A stretch of 64,000 bases of DNA, from the NCBI RefSeq assembly GCF_014279815.1, contig NZ_CP047941.1:930001-994000 (forward strand), read 5' to 3'. Below the pieces are notes generated by a model, which worked only from the letters and a program-made list of their open reading frames with translations, was not told where the DNA came from and made no database searches. This DNA comes from Synechococcus sp. NOUM97013. Lineage in GTDB: Bacteria; Cyanobacteriota; Cyanobacteriia; PCC-6307; Cyanobiaceae. Below are positions 1-9,412 of this stretch, piece by piece (positions within the stretch are counted from its first letter, which is position 1; every line of letters begins with the position of its first letter). The position numbers and the translations under genes were made by a program.

Positions 1-524
1 ACTGTGGTGATCAGATGCAGCAGTTCGTTGGCCCCATGGTCGAGGAACCGCTCCAGCTGGTTGATGTCATCGTTCAACACCGTGAGCAGTCGACCACTGC
101 TGTCCCGTTCGAAGAAATCCATCTCCAGCTTCTGGAGATGGTCATAGGCCTCCAGCCGCAGGCTGTGTTGCGCGCTCTGGGCCAGATTGCGCCAGAGGAT
201 TCCGTAGAGGTATTCGAACAACGATTCCGCTGTCCACACCAGAAACGACAGCACCGCCAGCGTGATCAGCTGGCTGGCCACCGTGGTGGCGCCAAGTTGG
301 GAGAGCCAGGAGGTGTCCTGTTCCGCTACCACGTCAACGGCCAGTCCGATTAGCACCGGTGGAGCCAGATCAAACACCTTGTTGATCACGGAGCAGGTTG
401 CAGCGAGCCAGACCCGCCGTCGGTAAGGCCGCAGGTGCTGAATCAGTCGTTTCAGCGGCGAAGCTGTTGTGCTCGAGACCTGAGCATTGGTTTGAAGCTT
501 GGCTTGAACGTTTGCTGAGGCCAT
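1..524 (-). CDS. ABC exporter, transmembrane-domain N-terminus (partial, cut by window edge)
   Basis: A minus-strand reading frame opens with ATG at 524 and runs off the left edge after about 174 codons. After a Ser/Thr-rich start it shows PLKRLIQHLRPYRRRVWLA, hydrophobic helices, and the type I exporter signature around residues 137-170 (LEMDFFERDSSGRLLTVLND followed by DINQLERFLD). This fits the membrane domain of MsbA/lipid or multidrug half-transporters, whose nucleotide-binding domain would lie outside the window. Substrate cannot be told. Family call is firm; specificity is open. Confidence 0.82.
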   Translation of the reverse strand, partial: MASANVQAKLQTNAQVSSTTASPLKRLIQHLRPYRRRVWLAATCSVINKVFDLAPPVLIGLAVDVVAEQDTSWLSQLGATTVASQLITLAVLSFLVWTAESLFEYLYGILWRNLAQSAQHSLRLEAYDHLQKLEMDFFERDSSGRLLTVLNDDINQLERFLDHGANELLHLITT

Positions 525-625
525 CCGCGCTGGTTGTCCAGGCGTTTATTCAAGCGTTGTGTTGCTGATGCACTGTTCTGACCCGTCAGAGGCGATAGAC
601 CGGAATCAGGAGCTGAGGAGTTTGT

Positions 626-826
626 ATGGCCCGAACACGCGCAATGAATCGCTTCCACCGCTATTTGGCTCGACGTCACCGCCACGATCTGCGTTGCAAT
701 GTTCCAATGCTGCGTCCCGAACTCGTCGAGTCCGAACCCCTGGACGTCAGTGGGCGTTTGATTCAGCGAGCCCTGAGTCGTGATGAACGACTGGACCTGA
801 TGCTGGTGGAGGAGCCAGCTCTCTGA
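626..826 (+). CDS. Small conserved-looking protein, 66 aa
   Basis: ATG at 626 follows a purine-rich GAGGAG about 8 bases upstream. The product is basic and Arg-rich in its first half (MARTRAMNRFHRYLARRHRH) and acidic in its second half, ending LDLMLVEEPAL. No domain recognised. It is divergent from the ABC exporter and convergent with the RRM gene. Its good ribosome site and its place between two real genes support it, but no function can be given. Confidence 0.5.
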   Translation: MARTRAMNRFHRYLARRHRHDLRCNVPMLRPELVESEPLDVSGRLIQRALSRDERLDLMLVEEPAL

Positions 827-849
827 GCTGACTCCCCTTGGTGATTAGA

Positions 850-1191
850 TCACCAGCGGTTGCCGCCGCCACCGCCGTAGCCGCCGTCACCACCGCGACC
901 GCCGCCGCCACCGCCGTAACCACCGCGGCCGCCACCGCCACCGGTGCGCTCACGAGGGGTGGCTTTGTTCACGCGAATCATGCGACCCATCCACTCCACG
1001 TTCTGGAGATCGTCGATGGCTTTTTGCTCATCATCATCGCTGTTCATTTCGACGAAGCCAAAGCCGCGCTTGCGACCGGTTTCGCGGTCGAGGGGAAGGC
1101 TGGCGCTCTTCACTTCGCCGTACTGGCTGAACAGGTCAAGCAGGTCTTCCTGCTCAGCCTGGAAGGAGAGGTTGCCGATGTAAATGGTCAT
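850..1191 (-). CDS. RNA-binding protein, single RRM with glycine-rich tail
   Basis: 113 aa. Residues 1-80 form one RNA recognition motif: RNP2 is IYIGNLSF (3-10) and RNP1 is RKRGFGFVEM (about 40-49). The tail (about 83-113) is almost only Gly, Arg and Tyr (GGGGRGGYGGGG repeats). This is the architecture of cyanobacterial Rbp proteins, many of which rise in the cold and bind mRNA. It lies downstream of a DEAD-box helicase on the same strand, separated by about 270 bases that could hold its own promoter and a long 5' UTR. An inverted repeat (about 840-854) overlaps its stop codon. Confidence 0.93.
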   Translation of the reverse strand: MTIYIGNLSFQAEQEDLLDLFSQYGEVKSASLPLDRETGRKRGFGFVEMNSDDDEQKAIDDLQNVEWMGRMIRVNKATPRERTGGGGGRGGYGGGGGGRGGDGGYGGGGGNRW

Positions 1192-1464
1192 TTCCTGTTG
1201 GGACCGAGGGGGGTGTGATCAGTGAAGCCGTGGTCCGAAAAGGAAAGTCCTTGATGCTGAAGCCAAAAAGCTGAAGCCTGGGGGAGCGAGCCGATCAGAG
1301 CCGAACGTTGATGCTGAACCTTTCCAAGCTACAGCCCTGTCGGAGCCAAACAGGGGGATGGTGGGGGCGATCTGACGAGTGACCTTTGACGCAATCAGCA
1401 CTCGAAGGGCGATCTCGCCCGTGGGCTGCTGACGATTTCGGGCCAAACCCAGCCCCCTGATGAA
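1192..1464 (-). other. Intergenic region upstream of the RRM gene
   Basis: About 270 bases between the small secreted protein and the RRM gene with no convincing ORF. Cold-inducible rbp genes commonly have long structured leaders, and this stretch is the right size and place for one. I cannot point to a specific promoter or box. Confidence 0.3.
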
Positions 1465-1734
1465 TCACATCTTGAACTGCTCGGCGGCTTTCTGCTTGCA
1501 GGTCTCCTGCGCCGTCTGGATCGAACGGCCCTCATTCACTTGCTTGAGAAAGCAGTTACAGGTGAAATCACCCATGCCTTCTGGCGGTGTCTCGCCAGCC
1601 TGGGCCATGGCGGCATGGAAACCAGCAAGGCACAGACGGGTGATGGTGCTTTCCCCTTCCGCGGCCCCGGCAGGAAGAGACGGTGTGATCAGCAGGCCGA
1701 GAGCCATGCTGATCAACGAAAGGCGGCCGACCAT
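1465..1734 (-). CDS. Small secreted protein with four cysteines
   Basis: 89 aa. Residues 1-25 form a signal peptide (SLISMALGLLITPSLPAGAA, likely cleavage after AGA-A). The mature part carries Cys in RLCLAG, CNC and ETCKQ, spaced so that two disulfides are possible. It starts 5 bases past the helicase stop codon, so the two are probably one transcript. No family recognised; exported or thylakoid-lumenal location is inferred from the signal peptide. Confidence 0.7.
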   Translation of the reverse strand: MVGRLSLISMALGLLITPSLPAGAAEGESTITRLCLAGFHAAMAQAGETPPEGMGDFTCNCFLKQVNEGRSIQTAQETCKQKAAEQFKM

Positions 1735-1739
1735 TGCGT

Positions 1740-3578
1740 TCAGGAGGCTTGGGTGATCTGGAGCTCCCGGTTCATGACCTTCAGTCGCCGGAGAGAGTTA
1801 TAGACATCCTCGGGCATCCCTTTGGGAAGGTCCACAAGGCTGTGATTATCGAAAATCTGGATGCGTCCGATCATCCGGCCCTGAAGCCCTGATTCGTTGG
1901 CAATCGCACCCACAAGGTTGCCGGGTTTGACACGGTCGCGATGGCCGACTTCAACCCGGTAGCGGGTCATGTTGTCTTCCGGAGGGCGGGATTCGCGATC
2001 CACGCGGCGGCGATCACGGCCGCGATCCCCACGACGGTCGTCGCGACGATCGCCTCGGATCGGCATTTTCAGCCAGCTTTCGTCGCCCTGCACCAGCAAT
2101 GGCTGATCACCGACAGCCATTTTGAGGGCGGCGACAGCCAGCTGTTCCATCCCCAGCTCATGCTCGAGACCCACGCGCTGGATCAGCTCTCTGAGCAGCT
2201 CGGTTTCTTCATTGGCTTCTGCTGTGGCTTGCTCACTGAGGCGACCGCGCAGCCGATCCAGACGGCTCTGGTTGATCTCGGCATTGTTGGGGATGTCCAT
2301 CGGCTCGATGGCCTGCCCCACAGCCCGTTCGAGGTTGCCGACGAAGCGACGTTCACGCGGCGTGATGAACAAGATGGCTTCGCCGGTGCGTCCAGCGCGT
2401 CCTGTTCGTCCGATGCGGTGCACATACGCCTCGCTGTCGAAGGGCATGTCGTAGTTGATCACCAAGCCGATGCGATCAACGTCGAGTCCACGGGCTGCCA
2501 CGTCGGTGGCCACCAGGATGTTCACCGTGCCCTTGCGCAGGCGGTCCACGGTCCGTTCGCGTTGGTTCTGAGGCACATCGCCGTTCAGAACCGCAACGTC
2601 GTGGCCAGCGGCCTCCAGGGATTCGGCGACGGTGAGTGTGATCGCCTTGGTGCGGGCGAAAATGATCACGCCTTCCCCAGTGACCGCCTCCAGCACACGG
2701 TTCAGTGCTTCCAGCTTGTGTGAGTTCTGGAGCGTGATCGAGCGTTGTCGAATCCGCTTCGCTTCACGATCCTTGGTCTTGATCGTGATCTCAGCAGGTT
2801 CGCTGAGGTAACGCTTGGAGAGTCGACGGATTTCATTCGGCATGGTGGCCGAGAACAGCACCACCTGACGCTCTTCGGGCAGTTGATCGAGGATCCACTC
2901 CACATCGTCGATGAAGCCCATGCGCAGCATTTCATCGGCTTCATCCAGCACCAGGCTGCGCAGTCCTGAGGTGTTCAGGGTGCCCTGGCGCATGTGATCC
3001 ATCACCCGACCTGGGGTGCCGACCACCACGTCGACGCCCCGTTTGAGGGCGTGGATCTGGGAGCGGAAATCCGAGCCTCCGTAGATCGCCAGCACATTCA
3101 GATGAGGATGTCCCGCGGCATAGGCCTTGAAGGAATCAGCCACCTGCATGGCCAGCTCGCGGGTTGGGGCCAGCACCAGCACCCGCGGGTCAGGGCTGCG
3201 GCCTTCCAGGCGCTCCAGCAGCGGCAGTGCGAATGCGGCCGTCTTGCCGGTGCCGGTCTGGGCCTGTCCCACCAGATCGCGGCCCAGCATCAACTCAGGG
3301 AAGGCTGCCTTCTGAATCGGTGAAGGTTCCTTGTATCCCTTGGCTTCAAGAGTTTTCAGCAGTGCATCACTGAAGCCGAAGCCGGCAAAGCCGGATACTT
3401 CAGCAGCGTCCTGGTTGGTGTCGGAGCTGCTCGATTCGGCGCTGCTGGTGTCAACCGTGGGTTCGATCACGGTGGTGAACAGTTCCGACTCGCTCTCGGC
3501 TTTCGCGGACTCGGGGAGTTCAGAAACAGTGAGATCCACGGCGCAGGGCTCAGTGGCCTGCGATTGCATCTGGGTCAT
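1740..3578 (-). CDS. deaD: DEAD-box ATP-dependent RNA helicase (DeaD/CsdA type)
   Basis: 612 aa. An acidic, low-complexity N-terminus (1-62) precedes a full helicase core: Q motif (FSDALLKTLEAKGY, PSPIQ), motif I AQTGTGKT (106-113), PTREL (138-142), DEAD as LDEADEML (211-218), SAT (243-245), ATDVAARGLDVD (357-368) and HRIGRTGR (387-394). An Arg/Asp-rich basic linker (about 510-530) leads to a C-terminal DbpA-type RNA-binding domain (about 540-607). This is the layout of DeaD/CsdA, which unwinds RNA in ribosome assembly and cold adaptation. The gene is followed by a small secreted protein and then the RRM gene. Confidence 0.95.
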   Translation of the reverse strand: MTQMQSQATEPCAVDLTVSELPESAKAESESELFTTVIEPTVDTSSAESSSSDTNQDAAEVSGFAGFGFSDALLKTLEAKGYKEPSPIQKAAFPELMLGRDLVGQAQTGTGKTAAFALPLLERLEGRSPDPRVLVLAPTRELAMQVADSFKAYAAGHPHLNVLAIYGGSDFRSQIHALKRGVDVVVGTPGRVMDHMRQGTLNTSGLRSLVLDEADEMLRMGFIDDVEWILDQLPEERQVVLFSATMPNEIRRLSKRYLSEPAEITIKTKDREAKRIRQRSITLQNSHKLEALNRVLEAVTGEGVIIFARTKAITLTVAESLEAAGHDVAVLNGDVPQNQRERTVDRLRKGTVNILVATDVAARGLDVDRIGLVINYDMPFDSEAYVHRIGRTGRAGRTGEAILFITPRERRFVGNLERAVGQAIEPMDIPNNAEINQSRLDRLRGRLSEQATAEANEETELLRELIQRVGLEHELGMEQLAVAALKMAVGDQPLLVQGDESWLKMPIRGDRRDDRRGDRGRDRRRVDRESRPPEDNMTRYRVEVGHRDRVKPGNLVGAIANESGLQGRMIGRIQIFDNHSLVDLPKGMPEDVYNSLRRLKVMNRELQITQAS

Positions 3579-3681
3579 GTCGTAGAGGCTTGCCGCCTGA
3601 TTGATCCTTCAAATCAGGCTTGCAACGTCCAATCGGCAAATGCCGCGCTGTATTGCTTGCCTTCTGTTCAAAGGTGAAGAG

Positions 3682-4029
3682 TCAAGGTATCACCCTCCCG
3701 AAGTCATCTTCCAACCGTTCGATGTCGGATTCCCGCAAAACGGTGCCGCGTTGCACTTCGATGATCAACAGATCGCCCACACCTCCACGGGCCCGATGAA
3801 GGGCACCAACGGGAATCTCGAAGGTGGTGCCAGCGCTTGCATCCAGCCATTTGCCGTCGCAGTAGAGCGACCCGTGACCGGCCGCCACCACCCAGTGCTC
3901 GCTGCGATGGCGATGCCGCTGCAGGCTGAGCCGTGCGTTCTCCTTCACCAGCAAACGTTTGACCTTGTAGCCAGGTCCTTCCGTCAGGTTTTCGTACCAG
4001 CCCCAGGGACGCTCGACCCGTGTTGTCAC
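3682..4029 (-). CDS. Cupin, phosphomannose isomerase type II-like
   Basis: 115 aa single cupin. It opens RVERPWGWYENLTEG, the usual entry to the isomerase half of mannose-1-phosphate guanylyltransferase/phosphomannose isomerase, and keeps the metal-site motif around LQRHRHRSEHWVVAAGHG (about 37-54) and FEIPVGALHRA (about 70-80). The guanylyltransferase half found in bifunctional ManC proteins is absent, so this is a stand-alone cupin. Predicted role is interconversion of fructose-6-P and mannose-6-P, but small cupins of this type are often unproven. It sits 41 bases past recD. Confidence 0.8.
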   Translation of the reverse strand: MTTRVERPWGWYENLTEGPGYKVKRLLVKENARLSLQRHRHRSEHWVVAAGHGSLYCDGKWLDASAGTTFEIPVGALHRARGGVGDLLIIEVQRGTVLRESDIERLEDDFGRVIP

Positions 4030-4070
4030 GTCTTGCTCCCCTGTTGAACGATGTCTCCAGGATGCCGCTG

Positions 4071-5759
4071 TTAAGCGTCGCTGCCAGTGACTGTGCTTCC
4101 AGTGACCGTGGCAGCCAGTCGCACGATGGTCAGATGGCGACGCGCGCGGGTCATCGCGGTGTAAAGCAGCGATGTGGTCGGCCGATCGTCCTGGGGTGGC
4201 CAGAGCAGGATCACGTCATCCGCTTCGCTCCCCTGCGCTTTGTGGATCGTCAGCGCCAGGGCGGGCTGGAGCTGTTTGACGCGCGCTGGATGTAGCAGGC
4301 GACAGGAACTGTTGCCCGCATCATCACTGCAGCGGAACAACAGCCTGCGGCTGGCGCCTTGGCCGATGCAGATTCCGAGATCACCATTGGCGAGCCCTAG
4401 TTCCGTCTGGTTGTCACTGCAGAGCACCGGCAGTCCTTCCGGCCATGCGTCTGGACCTTGGCCCGCCACCAGCTGCCGGTGCAGCGTCTCGACACCCCAG
4501 AGTCCCCGACGCCGTGGGCACAACACCATCAGGGAGTCGAGTTGCTCCAGCAGTGCATGCGCCTGGTGCGGGTCAGGCTCGCCTTCGGCGGAGATGCTCA
4601 GCGCCTGAGAGGCCTTTCTCAATGCGTTCATGTGTTGATGGAGGGCCTTCAGCACGGGGTCGGGTAGTCGCGTTGATGGCGTGAGGATCGGCTTGACGTT
4701 CGAGGCGTCATCCAGTGCCGATACGCCTTGCCAGAAGGCGTCCGGCCCGTCTTGGCAGAGCCCGTGGCTCAAACGAGCCAGATCGCCACGGTTGCGGTAC
4801 ACCGCTTGGAGACGGATGGATGCCTGCCCGAATCGCTGGTGGAGGCCCTCTGACTGCAGTTTCTGCCAGACCGCGCCCACCCCGATCGGTGGAAGTTGAT
4901 TTTCATCGCCGACTAGCACCAGTTGTGCGCTGTCAGGCAGGGCATCCATCAGTGCCTGGGCCAGGTTGAGATCCACCATCGACATCTCATCCACCACCAG
5001 CAGATCGAGGCCTAAGGGGTGTCTGCGGTTGCGGCCGAATCCTCCCGGTCTGGACTGGAGCAATCGGTGCAGCGTGGTGCAGGGGAGTCCGGCGGTGGTC
5101 GGATCGCGTCGCACGGCCTCCTGCAGGCGGCGGGCCGCCTTGCCCGTTGGTGCGGCGAGATGGATGCGCAGCTCACCACGGTCGTGGATCGCCCGCAGCA
5201 ACATGGCCTTCACGGTGCTGGTTTTGCCCGTGCCTGGACCTCCGCTGAGCAACACCAGCCGGTGACGGCTGATGGCTTCCACCGCTGCCTGCTGTTCGTT
5301 GTTGAGCTGCGCATTGCTGTTGCTGTGGGAGCTGAGGGAGCTGTGGCGTGGTGGCTGGTGCGTCGAACGCTGTCCCGTGGGGCTCAGCCGGCTTCGCTGC
5401 ACAAGGCAGTTCTCCAGCGCGGTCATGCCCTGATGCCAGCGCTGCCACAGCAGCTGGTCGCCGTTCAACACCATCAGGGCGGGGTCTTCGCTGAGCCAGC
5501 CGCTGCGGTCCAGGGCCTGGCGGTGGGTGGAGGGCCACCCCGCGGCCGACAGGCCTTCGGGCTCGGGCGCACGATCGCCGAGGTTCACGCTCATTTCACC
5601 GCGACCGAGGGCGTGGGTGAGTGCCTGCACGAGATCCTGCAGCGCTGTCTGCTCTAGGGGTGTCAGTTGCTTGGGCAAGGGACGGCGGCGGGTCAGCATC
5701 GCCATCAGTCCCCGGCTGAGGGCTTGTGCTGCAGCGTTGTCCAGCGGTTGTTGGCTCAC
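4071..5759 (-). CDS. recD: Exodeoxyribonuclease V subunit alpha (RecD)
   Basis: 562 aa. Superfamily 1 helicase with Walker A LLSGGPGTGKTSTVKA (171-186), Walker B LLVVDEMSMVD (253-263), a GDENQLPPIG motif III, and C-terminal motifs TIHKAQGSEADD and YTAMTRARRHL. The N-terminal ~150 residues match the RecD helical region, with a Ser/His-rich linker (about 125-150) before the motor. ATG at 5757-5759 overlaps the recB stop by four bases, a coupled arrangement. RecD is the 5'-3' motor of RecBCD. Confidence 0.95.
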   Translation of the reverse strand: MSQQPLDNAAAQALSRGLMAMLTRRRPLPKQLTPLEQTALQDLVQALTHALGRGEMSVNLGDRAPEPEGLSAAGWPSTHRQALDRSGWLSEDPALMVLNGDQLLWQRWHQGMTALENCLVQRSRLSPTGQRSTHQPPRHSSLSSHSNSNAQLNNEQQAAVEAISRHRLVLLSGGPGTGKTSTVKAMLLRAIHDRGELRIHLAAPTGKAARRLQEAVRRDPTTAGLPCTTLHRLLQSRPGGFGRNRRHPLGLDLLVVDEMSMVDLNLAQALMDALPDSAQLVLVGDENQLPPIGVGAVWQKLQSEGLHQRFGQASIRLQAVYRNRGDLARLSHGLCQDGPDAFWQGVSALDDASNVKPILTPSTRLPDPVLKALHQHMNALRKASQALSISAEGEPDPHQAHALLEQLDSLMVLCPRRRGLWGVETLHRQLVAGQGPDAWPEGLPVLCSDNQTELGLANGDLGICIGQGASRRLLFRCSDDAGNSSCRLLHPARVKQLQPALALTIHKAQGSEADDVILLWPPQDDRPTTSLLYTAMTRARRHLTIVRLAATVTGSTVTGSDA

Positions 5760-8700
5760 GCGTCACCTCGCAGCACAGCGTCGAGCTTCTGCAGGCGCTG
5801 CAGGGGTGCCTGTTCGAGAACGACACCGCCTCCGTGCTGTGGGGAGACTCCCCTCAGGAACACGTAGGCGTAGCCACCCAGATGGCGATCCGGCTGGTAG
5901 TCGTCCAGTCGCCATTGCAGGAATCGGTGTAGGGCGACGAGATACAGATGAGCTTGAAGCGGGTAGTGATGCAGCCGCATCTGATCCTCCATCGCGGCCT
6001 GGGTGTAATGGCGTGGACCGCAATGCAGGGGGCGTCCAGCACTGTCGCGCTCGCCGATCCAGTTGCTCTTCCAGTCAGCAACCCACCAGCGTGCGGTTCT
6101 GAGATCCTCGCCATCGGTGAACACCAGATCAATGGAGCCCGTGAGAAAGCCGCGGCTGATGAACGCAAGCTCTTCCAGGGCGTTGGCGTAGTCCGCTCCG
6201 AAACGCTGTTTGGGTTCGGTGCAGAAGGCTGCTGCGAGATGTTGAGGGCGAACGGCTCGTCCTTGGTGTGCCACCGGTAGATCGAAGCTCAGTTCATGTA
6301 GGCGGCGGCCAGGATGCAAGTCCTGGAGACGGAGGTCTCCCAGAGGACCGCCGAGCGGTGTCTGCAGCAGGGTGGTCAGTCCCTCCAGAACGGCACCTGT
6401 CAGGTCGGTGTCGAGACCGGAACGACGCAGTTCGCGCTGCACAAGTTCCTCGTTCTCGGGTCGCGCAACCGGTTGCTCGAAGGGAATCTGCTCGAGGATG
6501 CGATGCAGACAGTCCCCGGCGTTGGCACCACGGGGAAAGCTGCCGAGGGGGCTGTCCTTGCTATCGCCTTCAGGGCTGGGTGTTTCAGCAGCAAGGCTGC
6601 TGAGGTCGTCACCGGTGCGGGCATCCATATCGCGTCCCTCTTCGACACTGCGCGGGTCTTGGCGGTTGATGGGAGGGGTCGCGTGGTTGGCAATCCAGGC
6701 GGAGTAGCTGCTCCGGCCCCAGCTGCGGTCGAAGCCTCGGGTGGGGATGGGGCCGCATTCCAGATCCTGCGTGCTGACGCGTGGACGCCAGCGACCAGGC
6801 TGAGGACAGGGTTCGGCAGCATGGACGCTGATCCATGGGGACGGTGATTCCGCCTGCCCCTCCAGCCAGGGCGCGAGCGGGTTGCCGTCCTGTTGGGCCG
6901 CTTGGGCCTGGAACAGCACGAGATGCCGTTCCGCACGTGTCACGGCGACATAGGCGAGGCGTTCAGCCTCAGCGCGCTGTTCTCGCGCTTCATCCATGGC
7001 GAGACGGTGGCCCATTCCCCAGTGGGTGTTGAGCGCCACGCACCAGCCGCTGGTGGACTCATCCGCTTGGTTGCGCCACAACGGCCCTTTGGCGGGTGAG
7101 GGTGCCTCCCAGAGGTAAGGACAAATCACCACGGGGTATTGCAGCCCTTTGCTGCGGTGCACCGTGACAACGGCAATGGCGCTGGCGGCGAGATCGCTGT
7201 AGGGCTGACGTTCGTCTGGAACGGAGTCCGGGGGATGCAGGCGTTGTCGTCGCAGCCAGTCCGCACCACTGGCGGCATCGAGGCCCTGGCGATGCATGGC
7301 GTCCTGCACCAGGCGTGCGCATTGCTGCAGGTCTCCGAGCAGCCGGCCGCGGCTGGAGAGATCGGCCACGGTTTGGCCGTCTATCACTTGGGCCAGACAC
7401 CCCATTAACCCGAGTGTTGGCAGCTCCTGCGCAAGCTGCTGAATCTGGGCCGCCAGCTGGTCAAGTCGACCGTTGCTCTCCGCGACGTCCAGGTCGTCAT
7501 GGCGCCATTGCAGCAAGGACGACACGGCCAGTTCGCGCAGTCCGCTGGAGTGCGCCGGGCGTGCCAGGGCATCCAGGAACGTCTGGAGGTCTGTCGCGCC
7601 CTGGCTGCTGAACACGTCCCCCTGACTGACCAGACGACTGGGTAATCCCGATGCCGCCAGCTGACGGCGAATGGCCTCGGCTTGGCGATGACGGCTGACG
7701 AGAATGCAGATATCCGACGGGTCGAGCTCCGGCACGTCCGACATGGTCGTGAGGATCAGCGCAGCGGTGATGGCCGGGATGCGCTCCTCAAGCGTTGTTC
7801 GACTGGTCTGTTCTGCATCCTCTTCAGGATTGATCTCAAAAAGCTGTAGAGATTGGTTTCCCTCACTGAGCGGCAGTGGGCTGACGGAGGCTCGAGGGGT
7901 CACCGCCGGCACGTGCAGTTCCGAGTGCTGCAGTCCAGGAGCCATCAGGTCATTCATCCCCTCCATCAGGGGCGATGTGGTGCGTCGGTTGTCGAGCAAG
8001 TCATCGATGCGCTCCACAGCACGACGGGCGCGCTTGTAGGTGTTGAGATCTCCACCCCTGAAGCGATAGATCGCCTGTTTGGGGTCACCCACCATCAGCA
8101 GCAGGTGTTCCGGCGTGCTGAAGGCCGTCTGCATCAGCCTCCATTGCAGTGGATCGGTGTCTTGGAACTCGTCGATCAGAGCGACGCGGTAGCGCGCTCG
8201 CAGCGGTTGGATCCAGGCGCCCGCATGTGCCGACTGTTTGGGGTCGAGGGCATCCAGCAGACCTGAAAATCCGATCACTCCCCGTTGACGGCGTCGTTCC
8301 GTGATCTGCTGCAGCCCGCGACTCAGCAACAGTCGCCAGGTCTGCTCGGCGGGACCATCCCACAGATCGGCGATGGCCTCCTGCAGATCCGGTGCGGGGG
8401 TGCTGGGGTTGGTTTCTCCGCAGGCGCGAGCGGTTTTTTCGAAGCTCCCGGGATGAAAGTAGCTCCCTAGTAGTGCCTGACTGCGCACGTCAGCGTAACT
8501 TGGACGTTCCTGTTCTGAAACGAGAACGTGCTGAAGCCAGGTATCGAGCTCCTGGCTGCGATCCTTCCTCGGCTTCGGGCTGAAGGGTTTGGTCTCCTTG
8601 CAGCCATGGTCTCGCCATTCGGCGGCGCAGGCTCGGAAGGCTTGCTCTAAGGCACTGCCGCCGTCCCTCCACTGTTCGCAGAATCGACTCCAGCGCCGTT

Positions 8701-9412
8701 GCATCCACCCTTCAAAGGCTTCAGTCAGGGGCTGCTCCGCCTCGATCGGCTCCGCGTCGGAGCCGATGCTCACCGCGCAGTCTCCATCCAAGCGTTGCAG
8801 TTGCATGGTCAATGCATCGGCGTTGAGCCCCGCTTTCAGCAATCCCGCCAGATCGCCTGGGGCCAGTGCGAGAACGTGCTCTCGCCAGAGGTCATGGGCC
8901 ACGTTCTGGGCCAGGGTCCAAGGATCGTCGTCAAGGCTCAGTTCCAGAGCCTGTCCGCTCTGCAAGGCCTGCCGGCGCAAGGTGCGCCGGCAAAACCCAT
9001 GGATGGTGGTGATGTCTGCGCGTTCCAGGGCTTCCAGTGCTTCCAGCAACCGGCTCGCCAGAGTCCTGCGCTGACCGGAGTTGTGCCCGTGCCGCTCCAG
9101 CCATTCCGCCAGCACCGCATCTGTGCTGTTCAGCTCTGCCTGATTGCTCTCCCGTTGCAGCAGGCCCTGCAGTGCGCCATCGAGACGGCGGCCGATCCTG
9201 TCGCGTAGTTCATCGGCCGCGGCTTCGGTGAAGGTCACCACCAGCAGCTGGTCCAGAGGCAGCTGCTCTTCCACCACCAGTCGCAGCACAAGGTGTGCGA
9301 GAGCGAAGGTTTTTCCCGTGCCTGCACTCGCTTCCAGCAGGCGCACCCCAGGCGTCAGGGGATAGCTGTTGGGGTCAAAGCGCTGGTTGGCTGCCGCTGC
9401 GTTCGGACTCAT
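5756..9412 (-). CDS. recB: Exodeoxyribonuclease V subunit beta (RecB)
   Basis: 1218 aa. UvrD-type helicase: Walker A LLEASAGTGKTFALAHL (25-41), Walker B as ALIDEFQDTDPLQW near 413, and motif V region VHRSKGLQYPVV near 753. The C-terminal nuclease shows GSIDLVF and DWKSNW near 1085-1112, the metal-binding Asp/Lys positions of RecB nucleases. Length is typical. Its start overlaps the recC stop by four bases and its stop overlaps the recD start by four, so recC-recB-recD is one coupled operon on the minus strand. Confidence 0.96.
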   Translation of the reverse strand: MSPNAAAANQRFDPNSYPLTPGVRLLEASAGTGKTFALAHLVLRLVVEEQLPLDQLLVVTFTEAAADELRDRIGRRLDGALQGLLQRESNQAELNSTDAVLAEWLERHGHNSGQRRTLASRLLEALEALERADITTIHGFCRRTLRRQALQSGQALELSLDDDPWTLAQNVAHDLWREHVLALAPGDLAGLLKAGLNADALTMQLQRLDGDCAVSIGSDAEPIEAEQPLTEAFEGWMQRRWSRFCEQWRDGGSALEQAFRACAAEWRDHGCKETKPFSPKPRKDRSQELDTWLQHVLVSEQERPSYADVRSQALLGSYFHPGSFEKTARACGETNPSTPAPDLQEAIADLWDGPAEQTWRLLLSRGLQQITERRRQRGVIGFSGLLDALDPKQSAHAGAWIQPLRARYRVALIDEFQDTDPLQWRLMQTAFSTPEHLLLMVGDPKQAIYRFRGGDLNTYKRARRAVERIDDLLDNRRTTSPLMEGMNDLMAPGLQHSELHVPAVTPRASVSPLPLSEGNQSLQLFEINPEEDAEQTSRTTLEERIPAITAALILTTMSDVPELDPSDICILVSRHRQAEAIRRQLAASGLPSRLVSQGDVFSSQGATDLQTFLDALARPAHSSGLRELAVSSLLQWRHDDLDVAESNGRLDQLAAQIQQLAQELPTLGLMGCLAQVIDGQTVADLSSRGRLLGDLQQCARLVQDAMHRQGLDAASGADWLRRQRLHPPDSVPDERQPYSDLAASAIAVVTVHRSKGLQYPVVICPYLWEAPSPAKGPLWRNQADESTSGWCVALNTHWGMGHRLAMDEAREQRAEAERLAYVAVTRAERHLVLFQAQAAQQDGNPLAPWLEGQAESPSPWISVHAAEPCPQPGRWRPRVSTQDLECGPIPTRGFDRSWGRSSYSAWIANHATPPINRQDPRSVEEGRDMDARTGDDLSSLAAETPSPEGDSKDSPLGSFPRGANAGDCLHRILEQIPFEQPVARPENEELVQRELRRSGLDTDLTGAVLEGLTTLLQTPLGGPLGDLRLQDLHPGRRLHELSFDLPVAHQGRAVRPQHLAAAFCTEPKQRFGADYANALEELAFISRGFLTGSIDLVFTDGEDLRTARWWVADWKSNWIGERDSAGRPLHCGPRHYTQAAMEDQMRLHHYPLQAHLYLVALHRFLQWRLDDYQPDRHLGGYAYVFLRGVSPQHGGGVVLEQAPLQRLQKLDAVLRGDA

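Noticed and set aside
850-960. Repetitive GCC-rich sequence as a tandem repeat element
   Set aside because: It is the coding sequence of the glycine-rich tail of the RRM protein read on the opposite strand.
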